DNA of 64,000 nt from Knufia peltigerae (lineage: Eukaryota; Ascomycota; Eurotiomycetes; Chaetothyriales; Trichomeriaceae). The stretch spans positions 1 to 64,000 of the forward strand of contig JAPDRN010000166.1 in the NCBI GenBank assembly GCA_030247855.1, given 5' to 3'. Under the pieces are notes generated by a model, which saw only the letters and a list, made by a program, of their open reading frames with translations, had not been told where the DNA came from and did no database searches. How positions within the stretch are numbered: the first letter of the stretch is position 1; each line of letters begins with the position of its first letter. This document shows, piece after piece, positions 1 to 8,663 of the stretch. A program made the position numbers and the translations under genes.

Positions 1-45
1 GCACCGGGCGTCCTTGGCCGCCTGACGGCGGCCGGATCATCCACC

Positions 46-65
46 CCATAGGTGTCAACCTATGG
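46..65. repeat. Perfect 8-bp dyad with 4-nt spacer
   Basis: CCATAGGT and ACCTATGG are exact reverse complements separated by GTCA. The dyad lies about 170 bp upstream of the CsbD gene. It has no T-run on either side, so a terminator is unlikely. An operator or a short interspersed palindrome is possible. Function is not known. Confidence 0.5.
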
Positions 66-233
66 CAGGACGGGTCACGCGATTGTTGGGTGTGGACGCA
101 GCATGTCGATGCGTCGTGAACCATTCAAGCAGGTGAGCAGCGTTTTCATGGTCGGTTGACCGTGCTTCAACAGCTGGTACGGGAAGCTGCATGCACGGTA
201 ACAACGCCGTTGCATTCCAAGGAAGCCTCAGCA

Positions 234-455
234 ATGAACAAAGACATCATTTCCGGTAAGTGGTCGCAGCTGAAGGGCAAGGCCCAGGCCAAGTGGGGCG
301 ATCTGACCAACGACGACTTCGATGTTGCAGAGGGCAATGCCGAGTACCTGGCGGGCCGCCTGCAGGAACGTTACGGCTGGGCCAAGGACCGTGCCGAGAG
401 TGAGGTCCGCGACTTCGAGGCCAGCGTGCGCAAGGACTATCCGGACTACAAGTAA
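234..455 (+). CDS. CsbD family stress-response protein
   Basis: A 73-residue hydrophilic protein of the CsbD family, small general-stress proteins of unknown biochemical role found in many bacteria. The N-terminus (MNKDIISGKWSQLKGKAQ) and the central segment ending near GRLQERYGWAKD match the usual layout of the family, and the length is typical. The start at 234 is chosen over the upstream in-frame ATG at 156 because AAGGAAG lies about 9 nt before it and because family members begin at this point. The gene stands alone. CsbD genes are usually induced by stress, but no clear promoter could be fixed here. Confidence 0.9.
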   Translation: MNKDIISGKWSQLKGKAQAKWGDLTNDDFDVAEGNAEYLAGRLQERYGWAKDRAESEVRDFEASVRKDYPDYK

Positions 456-531
456 CCGAGCGTTGCACGGCCACGCTCTGCCGCATGGACAACGCCCGCG
501 CCGGAAAGGTGCGGGTGTTGTTGTTTGCAGA

Positions 532-1338
532 TCAACGCGTCGGCGGGTCGGGCACGTAACGGTTGGGGAAGGCCTGCGGCTGGCGGTCCAGGCGCCAGGG
601 CGAATCGAGCAGGATGCCGCGTGCGCGCAGGTTGCGGGCGCTGTCGTAGCGCAGCTGCATCACCTGTGCGGGGCTGCGGGTGGCGCGTTCGAAATTGGTA
701 TCGCGCACCGATGAACTCTCACGTGCACCGTGGCCGGTGCCCAGCGCAGGTGCCTGCGACTTGGCCGAGTAGCCTTCGATACGGCTGGCGCTGGCGTCGG
801 CGGCAGCCGAGGCTTCAGCCGCCGCCGGTGCCGGCCCGGCGCGCCCCCGCGGGATCGGCTCGGCACGCGGATACCAGCGACGCGCTTCCTCGAACACCGC
901 CACGCCGACCACGCCGACGTTGTCCGGGCGGCCGGTGCGGCTGGCGTAGCTGCCGCTGGGGCTGCTGAAGACGAACTGGGCCACTTCGTCCTGGGTCTTG
1001 CGCCAACCGGTGATGTCGGCGCGCTGGCCGGGGTTGAGCACGTAACCGGTCTGCGAGGGATCGGCATCTTCGCCGGAGATGGCGTTGACCCCGTCCACCG
1101 ACAGCACCACCAGCACCCGGCGCGGGCTGTCGTTGTACAGGCGCACCGCATAGCGGTGGCCGCGCTCACCGGCCACCCAGCGCTGGCCGTCGGCCGGGTA
1201 GCTGCGCAGCTCGGTGCCGCGGTCGCGGTCGACCAGGGCCACGCGCACCGGGCCATCCTGCGGCATCGGCGGGGGCAGGGGGGCCGGGCGGAAGCCGGCC
1301 AGGGGCAGGATCAGCAGCAGGGGCAGCAGGCATTTCAT
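532..1338 (-). CDS. Secreted protein of unknown function
   Basis: A 268-residue protein with an N-terminal signal peptide (hydrophobic residues 3-16 followed by Pro-rich sequence), so it is probably periplasmic or outer-membrane associated. The middle (roughly residues 30-150) looks like one folded beta-rich domain with the segments VRVALVDRD, YAVRLYNDS and VLVVLSVDGVN. The C-terminal third is Ala/Arg-rich and probably extended. I do not recognise a named family. The open frame continues far upstream through trpS, but the signal peptide and the divergent trpS promoter region favour the ATG at 1338. It is transcribed divergently from trpS. Confidence 0.75.
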   Translation of the reverse strand: MKCLLPLLLILPLAGFRPAPLPPPMPQDGPVRVALVDRDRGTELRSYPADGQRWVAGERGHRYAVRLYNDSPRRVLVVLSVDGVNAISGEDADPSQTGYVLNPGQRADITGWRKTQDEVAQFVFSSPSGSYASRTGRPDNVGVVGVAVFEEARRWYPRAEPIPRGRAGPAPAAAEASAAADASASRIEGYSAKSQAPALGTGHGARESSSVRDTNFERATRSPAQVMQLRYDSARNLRARGILLDSPWRLDRQPQAFPNRYVPDPPTR

Positions 1339-1394
1339 CGGGCGTCTCCAGCGGGGTTGGGTGAATGAACGTGCCGGGGGCCCTGACGGGGTTG

Positions 1395-1408
1395 ACCGTG
1401 TGCACGGT
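1395..1408. promoter_or_regulatory. Dyad ACCGTG-TG-CACGGT in the trpS upstream region
   Basis: Six-base arms with a 2-nt centre lie about 40 nt before the trpS start, in the 108-bp gap shared with the divergent secreted-protein gene. It could be an operator for either gene. No attenuator or leader peptide with Trp codons is visible. Confidence 0.3.
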
Positions 1409-1446
1409 AAACTGGCGCCGTTCATAGAAGGTTTCCGTACGCAGTC

Positions 1447-2739
1447 ATGACGACCCGAGTCCTTACCGGCATCACCCCCTCCGGCACGCCCCACCTGGGC
1501 AACTACGTTGGCGCCATCCGTCCGGCCATCGCGGCCAGCCGCGCGCCGGACATCGAGAGCTTCTTCTTCCTGGCCGATCTGCACAGCCTGATCAAGTCGC
1601 AGGACCCGCAGCGCACCCAGCGCGCGACCCTGGAGATCGCCGCCAGCTGGCTGGCCTGTGGCCTGGACCCGGAACACGTGTGGTTCTACCGCCAGAGTGA
1701 CATCCGCGAGACCACCGAGCTGATGTGGTTCCTGACCGCCATCGCCAGCAAGGGCATCCTCAACCGCGCCCATGCCTACAAGGCGGCGGTGGACAAGAAC
1801 CGTGAGGAAGGCCAGGACGAGGACGCAGGTGTCAGCGCCGGCCTGTTCATGTACCCGGTGCTGATGGCGGCCGACATCCTGATCTTCAAGGCCAACCAGG
1901 TACCGGTGGGCCGTGACCAGATCCAGCACATCGAGATGGCGCGCGACTTCGCCCAGCGCTTCAACCACGTGTACGGCAAGGAGTATTTCCCGCTGCCGGA
2001 CGTGGTGATCGATGAGCAGGTGGCAACCCTGGCGGGCCTTGATGGCCGCAAGATGAGCAAGAGTTACCACAACACCATTCCGCTGTTCGTGCCGCGCGAG
2101 GAGCTGAAGAAGCTGGTGTTCTCGATCCTGACCGACTCGCGTGCCCCAGGCGAGCCGAAGGACACCGAAGGTTCGGCGCTCTTCCAGATGTACCAGGCAT
2201 TCGCCACCCCGGAACAGACCGCCGCATTCGCCAAGGCCTTCGCCGACGGCATCAGCTGGGGCGATGCCAAGCAGCAGCTGTTCGAGCGCATCGACAGCGA
2301 ATTGTCGCCGCTGCGCGAGCGCTACAACGCGCTGATGGCCGAGCCGGAAAAGATCGAAGCGCTGCTCAAGCGCCGTGGCCAGCAGCTGCGTGAGCAGCTG
2401 GCGGCTCCGCTGCTGGAAGAGCTGCGCCATGCGGTAGGCCTGCGTGATCTGTCCGACGCAGGCGACATCGCCAGCGAAGATGCCGGTCAAGCCCGCGCCG
2501 CTCCGCCGCTGTTCAAGCAGTACCGCGAGAAGGACGGCCGTTTCTACTTCAAGCTGACCGCAGGTGACGGCACGCTGCTGATCCAGAGCGAAGGCTTCGA
2601 CTCGCCGCGCGATGCCGGCCAGCTGATCGCCGTGCTGAAGCAGGCCGAGCAGGGCGACCAGCTGCAGAGCGATCTGTTCAAGCTGGAAGCCGAGGTCGAT
2701 GCGGTGCTGGCGGCGTTGGCCGTGCTGCGCGAAGCGTAA
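1447..2739 (+). CDS. trpS: Tryptophan--tRNA ligase (long form)
   Basis: Class I aminoacyl-tRNA synthetase charging tRNA-Trp. The ATP-binding HIGH-type motif is seen as TPHLGNYVGA near residue 14, and the KMSKS loop as GRKMSKSYHN near residue 200. At 430 residues it is about 100 longer than E. coli TrpS. The extra C-terminal part (about residues 330-430) is typical of the long TrpRS form found in Xanthomonas and Pseudomonas relatives. The catalytic core looks complete. The stop is followed by a facing pair of GTAG palindromes. Confidence 0.97.
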   Translation: MTTRVLTGITPSGTPHLGNYVGAIRPAIAASRAPDIESFFFLADLHSLIKSQDPQRTQRATLEIAASWLACGLDPEHVWFYRQSDIRETTELMWFLTAIASKGILNRAHAYKAAVDKNREEGQDEDAGVSAGLFMYPVLMAADILIFKANQVPVGRDQIQHIEMARDFAQRFNHVYGKEYFPLPDVVIDEQVATLAGLDGRKMSKSYHNTIPLFVPREELKKLVFSILTDSRAPGEPKDTEGSALFQMYQAFATPEQTAAFAKAFADGISWGDAKQQLFERIDSELSPLRERYNALMAEPEKIEALLKRRGQQLREQLAAPLLEELRHAVGLRDLSDAGDIASEDAGQARAAPPLFKQYREKDGRFYFKLTAGDGTLLIQSEGFDSPRDAGQLIAVLKQAEQGDQLQSDLFKLEAEVDAVLAALAVLREA

Positions 2740-2743
2740 AAAG

Positions 2744-2816
2744 GTAGTGCCGGCCGCTGGCCGGCAACTGCAATCACCCGGCGCGCCTGGGGATGCCGGC
2801 CAGCGGCCGGCACTAC
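2744..2816. repeat. Facing pair of GTAG (SMAG-type) palindromes
   Basis: GTAGTGCCGGCCGCTGGCCG at the left and its reverse complement at the right, ending CTAC, enclose about 28 bp. Each unit folds into a GC-rich hairpin and together they can form one long stem. They match the described SMAG family of Stenotrophomonas (GTAG-headed REP-like palindromes). They start just after the trpS stop and may serve as transcript-end hairpins. Confidence 0.85.
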
Positions 2817-2878
2817 CCGGGAACAGCGGCCATGGCATGATGTCCGCGCGCCTCAGGCGCGATGACATGGAGTCTGCA

Positions 2879-3175
2879 ATGGCCTGGTTGTCGCTGCTGC
2901 TGTTCCTGCCCTGGTTCATTCTGCTCGGCAGCCTGTACTGGCTGTTCCCGCGCCAGCCGCGTACCGCGCGGCGACGCCTGTTCGATGGCGCCACCCTGGC
3001 GCTTGCGCTCGCCCTGAGCATCGTGGCGATGCTGTGGGGCCACCACATCGGTCTGGTACAGCCGGGCGCCGGACCGATCTGGCCGCAGGTGCTGGCGGTG
3101 CTGTATGCCTATGGCGCGTTCCTGGCGGTGCTGGTGATGGCCCTGTTGCTGCGCCCGCGATTCGCATTGCGCTGA
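2879..3175 (+). CDS. Small inner-membrane protein, unknown function
   Basis: A 98-residue protein with three likely membrane helices: residues 2-20 (LSLLLFLPWFILLGSLYWL), about 38-58 (ATLALALALSIVAMLWG) and about 70-92. Arg-rich stretches lie between them (RQPRTARRR) and at the C-terminus. The start at 2879 is supported by GGAG 7 nt upstream; an ATG at 2867 in the same frame lacks a good ribosome site. It is probably a conserved xanthomonad hypothetical protein. No catalytic motif is visible. Confidence 0.7.
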   Translation: MAWLSLLLFLPWFILLGSLYWLFPRQPRTARRRLFDGATLALALALSIVAMLWGHHIGLVQPGAGPIWPQVLAVLYAYGAFLAVLVMALLLRPRFALR

Positions 3176-3187
3176 GGCTGATCGGGG

Positions 3188-3209
3188 TTGCCGGCCAGCG
3201 GCCGGCACC
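3188..3209. repeat. Single SMAG-type palindrome
   Basis: TTGCCGGCCAGCGGCCGGCA is the same core as the pair at 2744-2816. It sits 12 nt after the stop of the small membrane protein gene and is a likely transcript-end hairpin. Confidence 0.7.
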
Positions 3210-3291
3210 ATCCGACCAAAGCCGCATCGATCACGCCCTGCCGGCGCGCCTACCATGGGCGTCTGTTCCCGATTCTGCCAGGTGCGCGTCA

Positions 3292-4224
3292 ATGACCGCC
3301 GATCCCAGCATCCACACCATCGATACCGGTTTCCAACGGCCTGATTTCGATGCCGCTTACCTGATCATCGAAAACGGTCGCGCCGCGTTCGTCGACTGCG
3401 GTACCGGCCTGTCGCTGCCGGCGATGCTGCAGGCCTTGACCGACAACGGGCTGGGCGTGGAGGCGGTGGACTGGCTGCTGCTGACCCACGTGCATCTGGA
3501 TCATGCTGGTGGCGCTGGCCTGCTGATGCAGCAGTTGCCGAATGCGCGTGCGGTGCTGCACCCGCGCGGCGCGCCGCACATGATCGATCCGACCCGGCTG
3601 ATCGCTGGCGCCACCGCCGTCTATGGCGCCGAGGAAATCGCGCGCAGCTATGGCCGCATCGAAGCGATTCCCGAGCAGCGCGTGGTGGTGGCCGAGGACG
3701 GCCAGCGCATCGACCTGGCAGGTCGCGAGCTGGTGCTGCTGCATACGCCGGGCCACGCGCTGCACCACTACTGCGTATGGGATGCGCGCAGCCGCAGCTG
3801 GTTCACCGGCGATACCTTCGGTATCTCCTACCGCGAACTGGACAGTGCCCAGGGCGCTTTCATCTTCCCCACCTCATCGCCGGTGCAGTTCGACCCGGAC
3901 GCGATGAAGGCGTCGATCCAACGCATGCTCGGCTACGCACCACAGGCGATGTACCTGACCCACTACGGTCGTGTCGAACAGGTCGAAAAGCTGGCCGAGG
4001 ATCTGTTCGAACAGATCGATGCGATGACGGCAATCGGCCGCCAGTGCGACGGCCGTCCCGACCGCCATCGCTGCCTGCTGGCCGCGCTGCAGGCGCTGTA
4101 CCTGGAGCGTGCACAGCAGCATGGCTGCGCACTGGACCAGGCTGCGGTAACCGAGGTGCTGGCGATGGATATCGAACTCAACGCGCAGGGCCTGGCCTGC
4201 TGGCTGGACCGCGCGTCGCGGTAG
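3292..4224 (+). CDS. MBL-fold metallo-hydrolase
   Basis: A 310-residue metallo-beta-lactamase-fold protein. The metal motif is THVHLDHAGG near residue 63. Further ligands are the His in HTPGHALHH (about 150), the Asp in FTGDTFG (about 170) and the His in LTHYGR (about 223). The C-terminal ~80 residues look helical. Substrates of this broad family cannot be read from sequence; thioesterase- or glyoxalase-II-like hydrolysis is plausible. No signal peptide is seen, so it is cytoplasmic. Its TAG stop codon is contributed by a GTAG palindrome (see the repeat at 4221). Confidence 0.85.
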   Translation: MTADPSIHTIDTGFQRPDFDAAYLIIENGRAAFVDCGTGLSLPAMLQALTDNGLGVEAVDWLLLTHVHLDHAGGAGLLMQQLPNARAVLHPRGAPHMIDPTRLIAGATAVYGAEEIARSYGRIEAIPEQRVVVAEDGQRIDLAGRELVLLHTPGHALHHYCVWDARSRSWFTGDTFGISYRELDSAQGAFIFPTSSPVQFDPDAMKASIQRMLGYAPQAMYLTHYGRVEQVEKLAEDLFEQIDAMTAIGRQCDGRPDRHRCLLAALQALYLERAQQHGCALDQAAVTEVLAMDIELNAQGLACWLDRASR

Positions 4225-4243
4225 ATCCACGCCACGCGTGAAT
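4221..4243. repeat. Degenerate GTAG palindrome overlapping a stop codon
   Basis: GTAGATCCACGCC followed by an imperfect right arm (ACGCGTGAAT) matches the GTAGATCCACGCCATGCGTG family seen at 12855, 20093, 47309 and 62960. The TAG of its head is the stop codon of the MBL-fold gene. Confidence 0.6.
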
Positions 4244-4330
4244 GACGCCGTGCGCGACCCGCGCCGTCATTGCACTGTCACGTTACACTCTGGCTATTCC
4301 CAAGCCTGCCGTGGTACTGCCGTGAACCCG

Positions 4331-5983
4331 ATGCGCGTGTTGCTGCTGTCGTCCTGCCTGTTCGTCGGTGGCCTGGCCCATGCGGCCAATGACCTGCCCG
4401 GCGGCGGCATCGATCCGCAGGCGCTGTCGCGTCATGTGCGCGTGCTGGCATCGGACGAATTCGAAGGCCGTGCACCGGCCACCGAAGGCGAAGAACGCAC
4501 CGTGCAGTACCTGATCGAGCAGTTCCGCAGCTACGGCCTGCAGCCGGGTGGCGTGGACGGCAGCTGGGTACAGCCGGTGCCGCTGGTGCGCGCGCAGCTG
4601 GACGGCCAGGCCAAGGCCAGTCTTGCCCTGAAGGGCGGCAAGCGCGCGCTGGCCAATGGCGTGGACGTGACCCTGCAGAGCCTGCAGCCGCGCAAGCGCG
4701 TGCAGATCAAGGATGCGCCGTTGGTGTTCGTCGGCTACGGCATCGACGCGCCCGAGCGCCACTGGAACGACTACAAGGACGTGGACCTGCACGGCAAGAT
4801 CGCCGTGATGTTGATCAACGACGCCGATTTTGAAGCCGACGCGCCAGGTGCGTTCGATGGCAAGGCGGTGACCTACTACGGCCGCTGGACCTACAAGTTC
4901 GAGGAAGCCGCGCGCCGTGGTGCCGAAGGCGTGCTGATCGTGCACGAGACCGCACCGGCCGCCTACGGCTGGGCCACGGTGAAGAGTTCGGGCACCTCGC
5001 CACTGTTCGATATCGAGCGCGGCCAGGCCGAAGCGATGGCCCAGCACACGCCGCTGCGTGGTTGGATGCAACGTGAGCTGGCCGAACAGATCTTCGCCGA
5101 CGCCGGCCTGGATTTCGATGCCGAGAAGCGCAAGGCGATGAGCGCGGACTTCCGTCCGGTTGCGCTGGACAACGCCAAGCTGAGCGTCGATTTCGCGCTC
5201 AAGCGCGAGCAGGTGGTGACCCGCAACGTGGTGGCCAAGCTGCCCGGCGGCGAGCACGCCGATGAGGCGGTGATCTTCTCGGCGCATTGGGATGCCTTCG
5301 GCATCGGCCAGGCCGACGCCAAGGGCGACCGCATCCGCCGCGGTGCGATCGACAACGCCACCGGCGTGGCCACCGTGCTGGAACTGGGCCGGGTGTTCGC
5401 CGCCGGCCCGCAGCCGCAGCGCACCCTGTACTTCGTCGCCCTGACCGCCGAAGAGAAGGGCCTGCTGGGCGCCAGCTACTACGCTGCGCACCCGCTGGCG
5501 CCGCTGGACAAGACGGCTGCTGTGCTGAACATCGAGATGTTCAGTCCGGATGGTGCCACCCGTGACATCGCGTCGTGGGGCAAGGGCCGGGTGTCGCTGG
5601 AAGGCGACCTGGAACGCGCGGCCAAGGCCCGTGGCCGCAGCTACAGCCCGGATCCGAACCTGGAAGCCGGCTTCTTCTACCGTGCCGACCACTTCGCCTT
5701 CGCCCGCTTGGGCGTGCCGGCGATCACCATCGGTCCGGGCCTGGACAAGCTGGACGGCGGTGTCGACGCTGGCCGCGCGCTGCGCGAAAAGTACTTCGCC
5801 GACTGCTACCACCAGGCCTGCGATGCGTGGACGCCTAGCTGGGACCCGGCAGGTCACGCGGCCGATACCCTGCTGGTCTACGACCTGGGCGCCGAGCTGG
5901 CCAACAGCCGTCGCTGGCCGCAGTGGGAAAAGGAATCGGAATTCCACGGCGCCCGCGAGAAGAGCGAAGCCGCCCGCCGGTAA
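4331..5983 (+). CDS. M28-family metallopeptidase, secreted
   Basis: A 550-residue zinc aminopeptidase-type protein exported by a signal peptide (MRVLLLSSCLFVGGLAHA). A PA-like insert (about residues 130-250) precedes the M28 catalytic domain. Visible metal and catalytic positions are the His in FSAHWD, the Asp in AIDNATG, the paired Glu in LTAEEKG and the His in YRADHFAF, in the order expected for M28. It probably trims peptides in the periplasm or outside the cell. The start is uncertain: ATG 4331 is preferred because it begins the signal peptide, but a GTG at 4322 is equally possible and ATG 4238 would bury the signal. No Shine-Dalgarno site decides between them. Confidence 0.88.
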   Translation: MRVLLLSSCLFVGGLAHAANDLPGGGIDPQALSRHVRVLASDEFEGRAPATEGEERTVQYLIEQFRSYGLQPGGVDGSWVQPVPLVRAQLDGQAKASLALKGGKRALANGVDVTLQSLQPRKRVQIKDAPLVFVGYGIDAPERHWNDYKDVDLHGKIAVMLINDADFEADAPGAFDGKAVTYYGRWTYKFEEAARRGAEGVLIVHETAPAAYGWATVKSSGTSPLFDIERGQAEAMAQHTPLRGWMQRELAEQIFADAGLDFDAEKRKAMSADFRPVALDNAKLSVDFALKREQVVTRNVVAKLPGGEHADEAVIFSAHWDAFGIGQADAKGDRIRRGAIDNATGVATVLELGRVFAAGPQPQRTLYFVALTAEEKGLLGASYYAAHPLAPLDKTAAVLNIEMFSPDGATRDIASWGKGRVSLEGDLERAAKARGRSYSPDPNLEAGFFYRADHFAFARLGVPAITIGPGLDKLDGGVDAGRALREKYFADCYHQACDAWTPSWDPAGHAADTLLVYDLGAELANSRRWPQWEKESEFHGAREKSEAARR

Positions 5984-6032
5984 GTGCACGGCAATGCCGG
6001 CCTCTGCTGGCCGACAACCTCTGAACGCACGG

Positions 6033-6109
6033 GTAGTGCCGGCCGCTGGCCGGCAACCTCATGAACCTTCCGAAGGGATGCGCAGTTGCCGGCCAGCGGC
6101 CGGCACTAC
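6033..6109. repeat. Facing pair of SMAG-type palindromes
   Basis: GTAGTGCCGGCCGCTGGCCG is followed about 35 bp later by its inverted copy ending CACTAC. The pair lies between the convergent M28 peptidase and MFS genes. It has the same sequence as the pair after trpS. Confidence 0.85.
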
Positions 6110-6148
6110 CACGTCCTCAGCCGTGCTGCCGCTGCAGCGTCCAGGCGG

Positions 6149-6184
6149 AAAACAAAACGGCCACCGGCATTGCACCGGTGGCCG
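6149..6184 (-). terminator. Rho-independent terminator of the MHS symporter gene
   Basis: Read on the minus strand, CGGCCACCGG and CCGGTGGCCG form a 10-bp stem around a 7-nt loop, followed by GTTTTGTTTT. It lies about 17 bp beyond the stop of the transporter gene at 6201. Confidence 0.8.
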
Positions 6185-6200
6185 CGATCACTACGGCGCG

Positions 6201-7535
6201 CTACTTGCGGGTGCCGTCGAGCCAGTTGGGGCCCTTGTTGGTGAGGAAGAACACATAGACCACCAACGATACCGTGATCGTTGCGGTGACGTAGATGGCG
6301 AACCAGTCCACGTGGCCGGTCTTCAATGCGCCCTGGTACAGCAGCGGCGCGGTGCCGCCGAACAGCGAGTTGGCCAATGCATAGCCGAAGCCCACGCCCA
6401 GCGCACGTATGTGGGTGGGGAACAGCTCTGCCTTCACCACGGCATTGATGGAGGTGTAGCCGGTGAGGATGACAAAGCCCAGTGCCAGGGTAAGGAAGGC
6501 GAGGGTGGCATCGTGCTGGTGCGGCAGCTGGGTGATCAGGTACCAGCTGTACAGCACACCGCCCACGCCGAAGAACACCAGCAGGCTCTTGCGGCCGATG
6601 ATGTCCGACAGCCAACCGCCCACCGGCTGCAACACCATCAGGAAGGCCAACACACCCAGGTTGATCAGCGTGCCGGTCATCGGATCGTTGCCGGCGAACG
6701 CACTCTGGATCATCTTCGGGCCGTTCACCGAATAGGTGTAGAAGGCGATGGTGCCACCGGCGGTGATCAGGAAGCACAGCAGCAGCGGACGCCACTGGTG
6801 TACGAACAGTTCGTACATCGAGCCGGACTTCTTGTCCTTGCCCTCGCGCGCGGCTTCGATGGAGGATTCCGACAGCGACTCGTCCATGCCACGGCGCAGC
6901 CAGAACACGACCACGGCGGCGATGCCACCGATGCCGAAGGCGATGCGCCAGCCCCACTCGGAGATTTCCGGCTTGGCCCAGAACGTCAGCATCACGAGCA
7001 GGGTCAGCTGGGCCAGCACGTGGCCGCCTACCAGGGTGACGTAGTGGAACGAGGACAGGAAGCCGCGGCGACCGGGAATGGCGGCCTCTGACATGTACGT
7101 GGCGCTGGCACCATACTCGCCACCGGTGGCGAAGCCCTGCAGCAGACGCGCGAACAACAGGATGATCGCCGCCCAGATGCCGATGCTGGCAGCAGTGGGG
7201 GTGATGGCAATGATGAACGAGCAGAAGGCCATCAGCGTGACCGACACGGTCAACGCCAGGCGACGGCCATGACGGTCGGCGAAGCGGCCGAAGAACCATG
7301 CGCCGATCGGGCGCATCAGGAAGGTCGCGGCGAAGATCGCCCACACGTACATCGTGGAGTTCTTGTCATCCGGTGAGAAGAACTGCGATTCGAAGTACAC
7401 GGCGAACACCGAGTACACGTAGACGTCGTACCACTCCACCAGATTGCCGGCGGAGCCTTTGAGGGTGTTGGAGATGGAACGCCGCAGTGCGGCGCCGTCG
7501 GTACTTGGGACAGCGGATTGGGACGTGGTGCTCAT
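6201..7535 (-). CDS. MFS metabolite:H+ symporter, KgtP/ProP-like
   Basis: A 444-residue, 12-helix inner-membrane transporter of the major facilitator superfamily, metabolite:H+ symporter branch. Visible marks are the N-terminal NLVEWYDVYVYS segment, the loop 2-3 signature GRFADRHGRR and the mid-protein LFARLLQGFATGGEYG. This branch carries organic acids and compatible solutes; the overall pattern is closest to alpha-ketoglutarate permease, though the substrate cannot be proved from sequence. The gene is monocistronic, ends at a strong terminator and is divergent from a DMT exporter across 222 bp. Confidence 0.85.
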   Translation of the reverse strand: MSTTSQSAVPSTDGAALRRSISNTLKGSAGNLVEWYDVYVYSVFAVYFESQFFSPDDKNSTMYVWAIFAATFLMRPIGAWFFGRFADRHGRRLALTVSVTLMAFCSFIIAITPTAASIGIWAAIILLFARLLQGFATGGEYGASATYMSEAAIPGRRGFLSSFHYVTLVGGHVLAQLTLLVMLTFWAKPEISEWGWRIAFGIGGIAAVVVFWLRRGMDESLSESSIEAAREGKDKKSGSMYELFVHQWRPLLLCFLITAGGTIAFYTYSVNGPKMIQSAFAGNDPMTGTLINLGVLAFLMVLQPVGGWLSDIIGRKSLLVFFGVGGVLYSWYLITQLPHQHDATLAFLTLALGFVILTGYTSINAVVKAELFPTHIRALGVGFGYALANSLFGGTAPLLYQGALKTGHVDWFAIYVTATITVSLVVYVFFLTNKGPNWLDGTRK

Positions 7536-7757
7536 CCGGGTGGGGATCCTCGATGCGGTGCGTCCATGCGGGAAAGATCGGTGCCAGGGGAGCGCACTGC
7601 GCTGCCGGCCAGCCTCCTGGGTACTTCATCCCACGTCAACGCCGGGTGCCGGAAGGGCGGGCGGGACATGGATGGATGACAGCGTGCCACCACATGGGCT
7701 GCCGGACCATAACCAAAACGTCCTAAAATCCGTCTTCCCCCGGCTCCCTGGTGTGTC

Positions 7758-8663
7758 ATGTCGGCTCCCCCCGTTCCGTCTGCGGCTGCCCCCCGGGGTG
7801 GCCTTGTCGCGTTGGCGCTGCTGCTGGTCTACGTGGTCTGGGGCTCGACCTACCTGGGTATCGCCAAGGCCCTGCATGGCGGCGCGCTGCCACTGACGAT
7901 GGTCTCCGGCAGCCGGTTCATCATTGCCGGCGGCCTGATGTACCTGGCGCTGCGCCTGTTCTGGAAGATGCCCAGGCCCACCCTGCGGCAGTGGCGCAAC
8001 CTGGCCATCATGGGCGTGACCATGCTGGTGCTGGGCAACGGCATGGTGGTGCTGGCCGAGCGCGAGGTGTCATCCGGCCTGGCCGCCACGGCGGTGGCCT
8101 CGGTGCCGCTGTGGATGGCATTGTTCTCCGCCCTGCGCGGCCAGCACGCCAGCAAGGGTGAATGGCTGGGCATCGCCGTCGGCTTCGTCGGCGTGGTCTG
8201 GCTCAACGCGGGCAGCAGCCTGGCTGCCTCGCCCAGCGGGCTGGTGCTGCTGTTGATCGCGCCGGTCGGCTGGGCGTTCGGTTCGGTGTGGGCACGCGGG
8301 CAGGACCTGCCGGGCCCGTTCATGACGGCCGCCGGGCAGATGATCTGCGGTGGTGTGCTGCTGGTGCTGATCGGCCTGATCGTCGGCGAGTGCCCCACCA
8401 CCCTGCCTGATACCGGTGGCCTGCTGGCGATGGCCTATCTGTGCGTGTTTGGTTCGATCGTGGCGTTCACCGCCTACGTCTGGCTGCTGCAGAACGTGCG
8501 CCCGGCGCTGGCCGGCAGCTATGCGTACGTCAATCCGGTGATTGCGGTGCTGCTGGGGGCGGCGTTGAACGGCGAACGTTTCGGCTGGCGCGACTTCCTG
8601 GCCATGGCAGTGATACTTCTGGGTGTGGTGGTACTGACGATGGCAAGGACACGCAAGCGATGA
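7758..8663 (+). CDS. yedA: DMT-superfamily exporter, YedA-like
   Basis: A 301-residue protein with ten predicted membrane helices in two EamA repeats of about 150 residues. The first helix contains YVVWGSTYLGIAKAL, typical of YedA/RhaT-type drug/metabolite exporters; the second repeat ends ALLGAALNGERF. It probably exports amino acids or related metabolites. The next gene starts in its stop codon (ATGA), so the two are co-translated. A second DMT protein of different subtype follows directly, a common pairing in this superfamily. Confidence 0.82.
   Translation: MSAPPVPSAAAPRGGLVALALLLVYVVWGSTYLGIAKALHGGALPLTMVSGSRFIIAGGLMYLALRLFWKMPRPTLRQWRNLAIMGVTMLVLGNGMVVLAEREVSSGLAATAVASVPLWMALFSALRGQHASKGEWLGIAVGFVGVVWLNAGSSLAASPSGLVLLLIAPVGWAFGSVWARGQDLPGPFMTAAGQMICGGVLLVLIGLIVGECPTTLPDTGGLLAMAYLCVFGSIVAFTAYVWLLQNVRPALAGSYAYVNPVIAVLLGAALNGERFGWRDFLAMAVILLGVVVLTMARTRKR

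Noticed and set aside
1339..3048. Long minus-strand open frame antisense to trpS, in frame with the secreted-protein gene
   Set aside because: It is a GC-rich shadow of trpS. The signal peptide starting at 1338 and the divergent promoter region fix the real start.
6106..7344. Alternative minus-strand frame over the KgtP-like gene
   Set aside because: Arg/His-rich shadow in another frame. The 444-codon MFS frame has all family motifs.
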